In this document: positions 63,524 through 64,000 of the stretch, one piece after another | Layout of the letters: each line of letters opens with the position of its first letter | Numbering within the stretch: position 1 is the first letter of the stretch | Source of the DNA: Solea solea | Taxonomy: Eukaryota > Chordata > Actinopteri > Pleuronectiformes > Soleidae | Reading direction: 5' to 3' | Assembly: GCF_958295425.1 (NCBI RefSeq) | Contig: NC_081145.1 | Location: forward strand, 24,089,389-24,153,388 | DNA length: 64,000 nt | Notes under the pieces: generated by a model | Told to the model about the DNA's origin: nothing | The model's database searches: none | What the model saw: only the letters and a program-made list of their open reading frames with translations | Position numbers and translations under genes: made by a program

Positions 63524-64000
63524 GTGAGTTAATGTGTGTGAACACTTGACATAAACACTGACCTTGTCAGGACCAGTAGTCCTCATGGAGACAGAACCCT
63601 GGTCCTAATGAGGTAGAACTTCATTTTCAGGAACTGGTTACGTTGAGGGTTTTTTAGGTTCAAGATTTTAATTGTGATTAGGTTAAGATTAGGGTTACGC
63701 ATTAACTAGGTATGGTTAAGTTTAGGGGTAACACTTTGTTTAAGCTGTCGAATTGAGTGGAAGTCAATACAGTTATCTGTTATCTCCTTAAGACATTTTC
63801 ACTGACCTTGTCAGGACAAAACCTGACCTGATGACTAAAACCTAGCAGAACTCTTTTATGAGGAACTTTTGGGGCTAAGATCTGAATTGTGGTTAGGTCA
63901 AGGTTAGGGATAACACTTTGTTTATGCTGTTGAAATGAATGGAAGTCAATATGAGGCTTTAGCTGCACAAACCTGTGTGTGTGGCACACACTACGTTTTC
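63524..64000 (+). other. Start of the next cdh13 intron
   Basis: The donor GTGAGT follows the EC2 exon at once. The visible 477 bp consist mostly of the dispersed repeat at 63547-63975. Confidence 0.85.
63547..63975 (+). repeat. Dispersed repeat, partly duplicated in tandem
   Basis: ACTGACCTTGTCAGGAC occurs at 63557 and again at 63801. TAACACTTTGTTTAAGCTGT at 63729 corresponds to TAACACTTTGTTTATGCTGT at 63911, each followed by TGGAAGTCAATA. The first unit is about 60 bp longer than the second. The same family lies inverted at 9860-10300. Confidence 0.7.

Overview
The window is vertebrate nuclear DNA, almost certainly from a ray-finned (teleost) fish. It carries a few short, well-spliced exons separated by introns of 12 to 31 kb. 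The introns hold abundant CA/GT microsatellites and DNA-transposon and SINE relics of kinds common in teleosts. There are no bacterial-style genes. The open reading frames in the introns look like chance frames or repeat relics.

Four internal coding exons on the + strand belong to one gene, cdh13 (T-cadherin, H-cadherin, cadherin-13): 1655-1768, 13688-13840, 32534-32678 and 63345-63523. Joined in frame (38 codons, 51 codons, 48 codons plus 1 nt, then 2 nt plus 59 codons) they encode 197 continuous residues. These run from the end of the prodomain, through a furin-type cleavage site (RHKR) and all of extracellular cadherin repeat 1 (EC1), across the DQNDN linker, and into EC2 as far as its LDRE motif. 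The signal peptide, most of the prodomain, EC3-EC5 and the GPI-anchor signal lie outside the window on either side.

Layout. 1-1654 is the 3' end of the upstream intron. Intron A (1769-13687) holds a complete 213-bp hAT-type miniature element with a perfect 8-bp target duplication, an internally deleted Tc1-like transposon with about 100-bp inverted repeats, a dispersed repeat and a local inverted duplication. Intron B (13841-32533) begins with a (TG)12 tract 3 nt after the donor. It also contains a possible piggyBac-type element flanked by TTAA, several SINE copies and a Tc1-derived relic. Intron C (32679-63344) contains another Tc1-like relic, SINE copies (one with a 12-bp target duplication), many microsatellites, and a pair of related repeats at 54.4 and 61.2 kb. 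One of that pair has been interrupted by a later insertion, so the other serves as an empty-site control. 63524-64000 is the start of the next intron, with a partly duplicated dispersed repeat that also occurs inverted near 10 kb.

I found no undescribed gene system. The more interesting items are structural: the donor-adjacent TG tract, the inverted pair at 9.9 and 11.2 kb, the filled/empty repeat pair, and intronic blocks that read like conserved non-coding elements but cannot be tested without alignments. Similarity to mammalian cadherin-13 and to fish repeat families is judged from memory of those families, not from a search.
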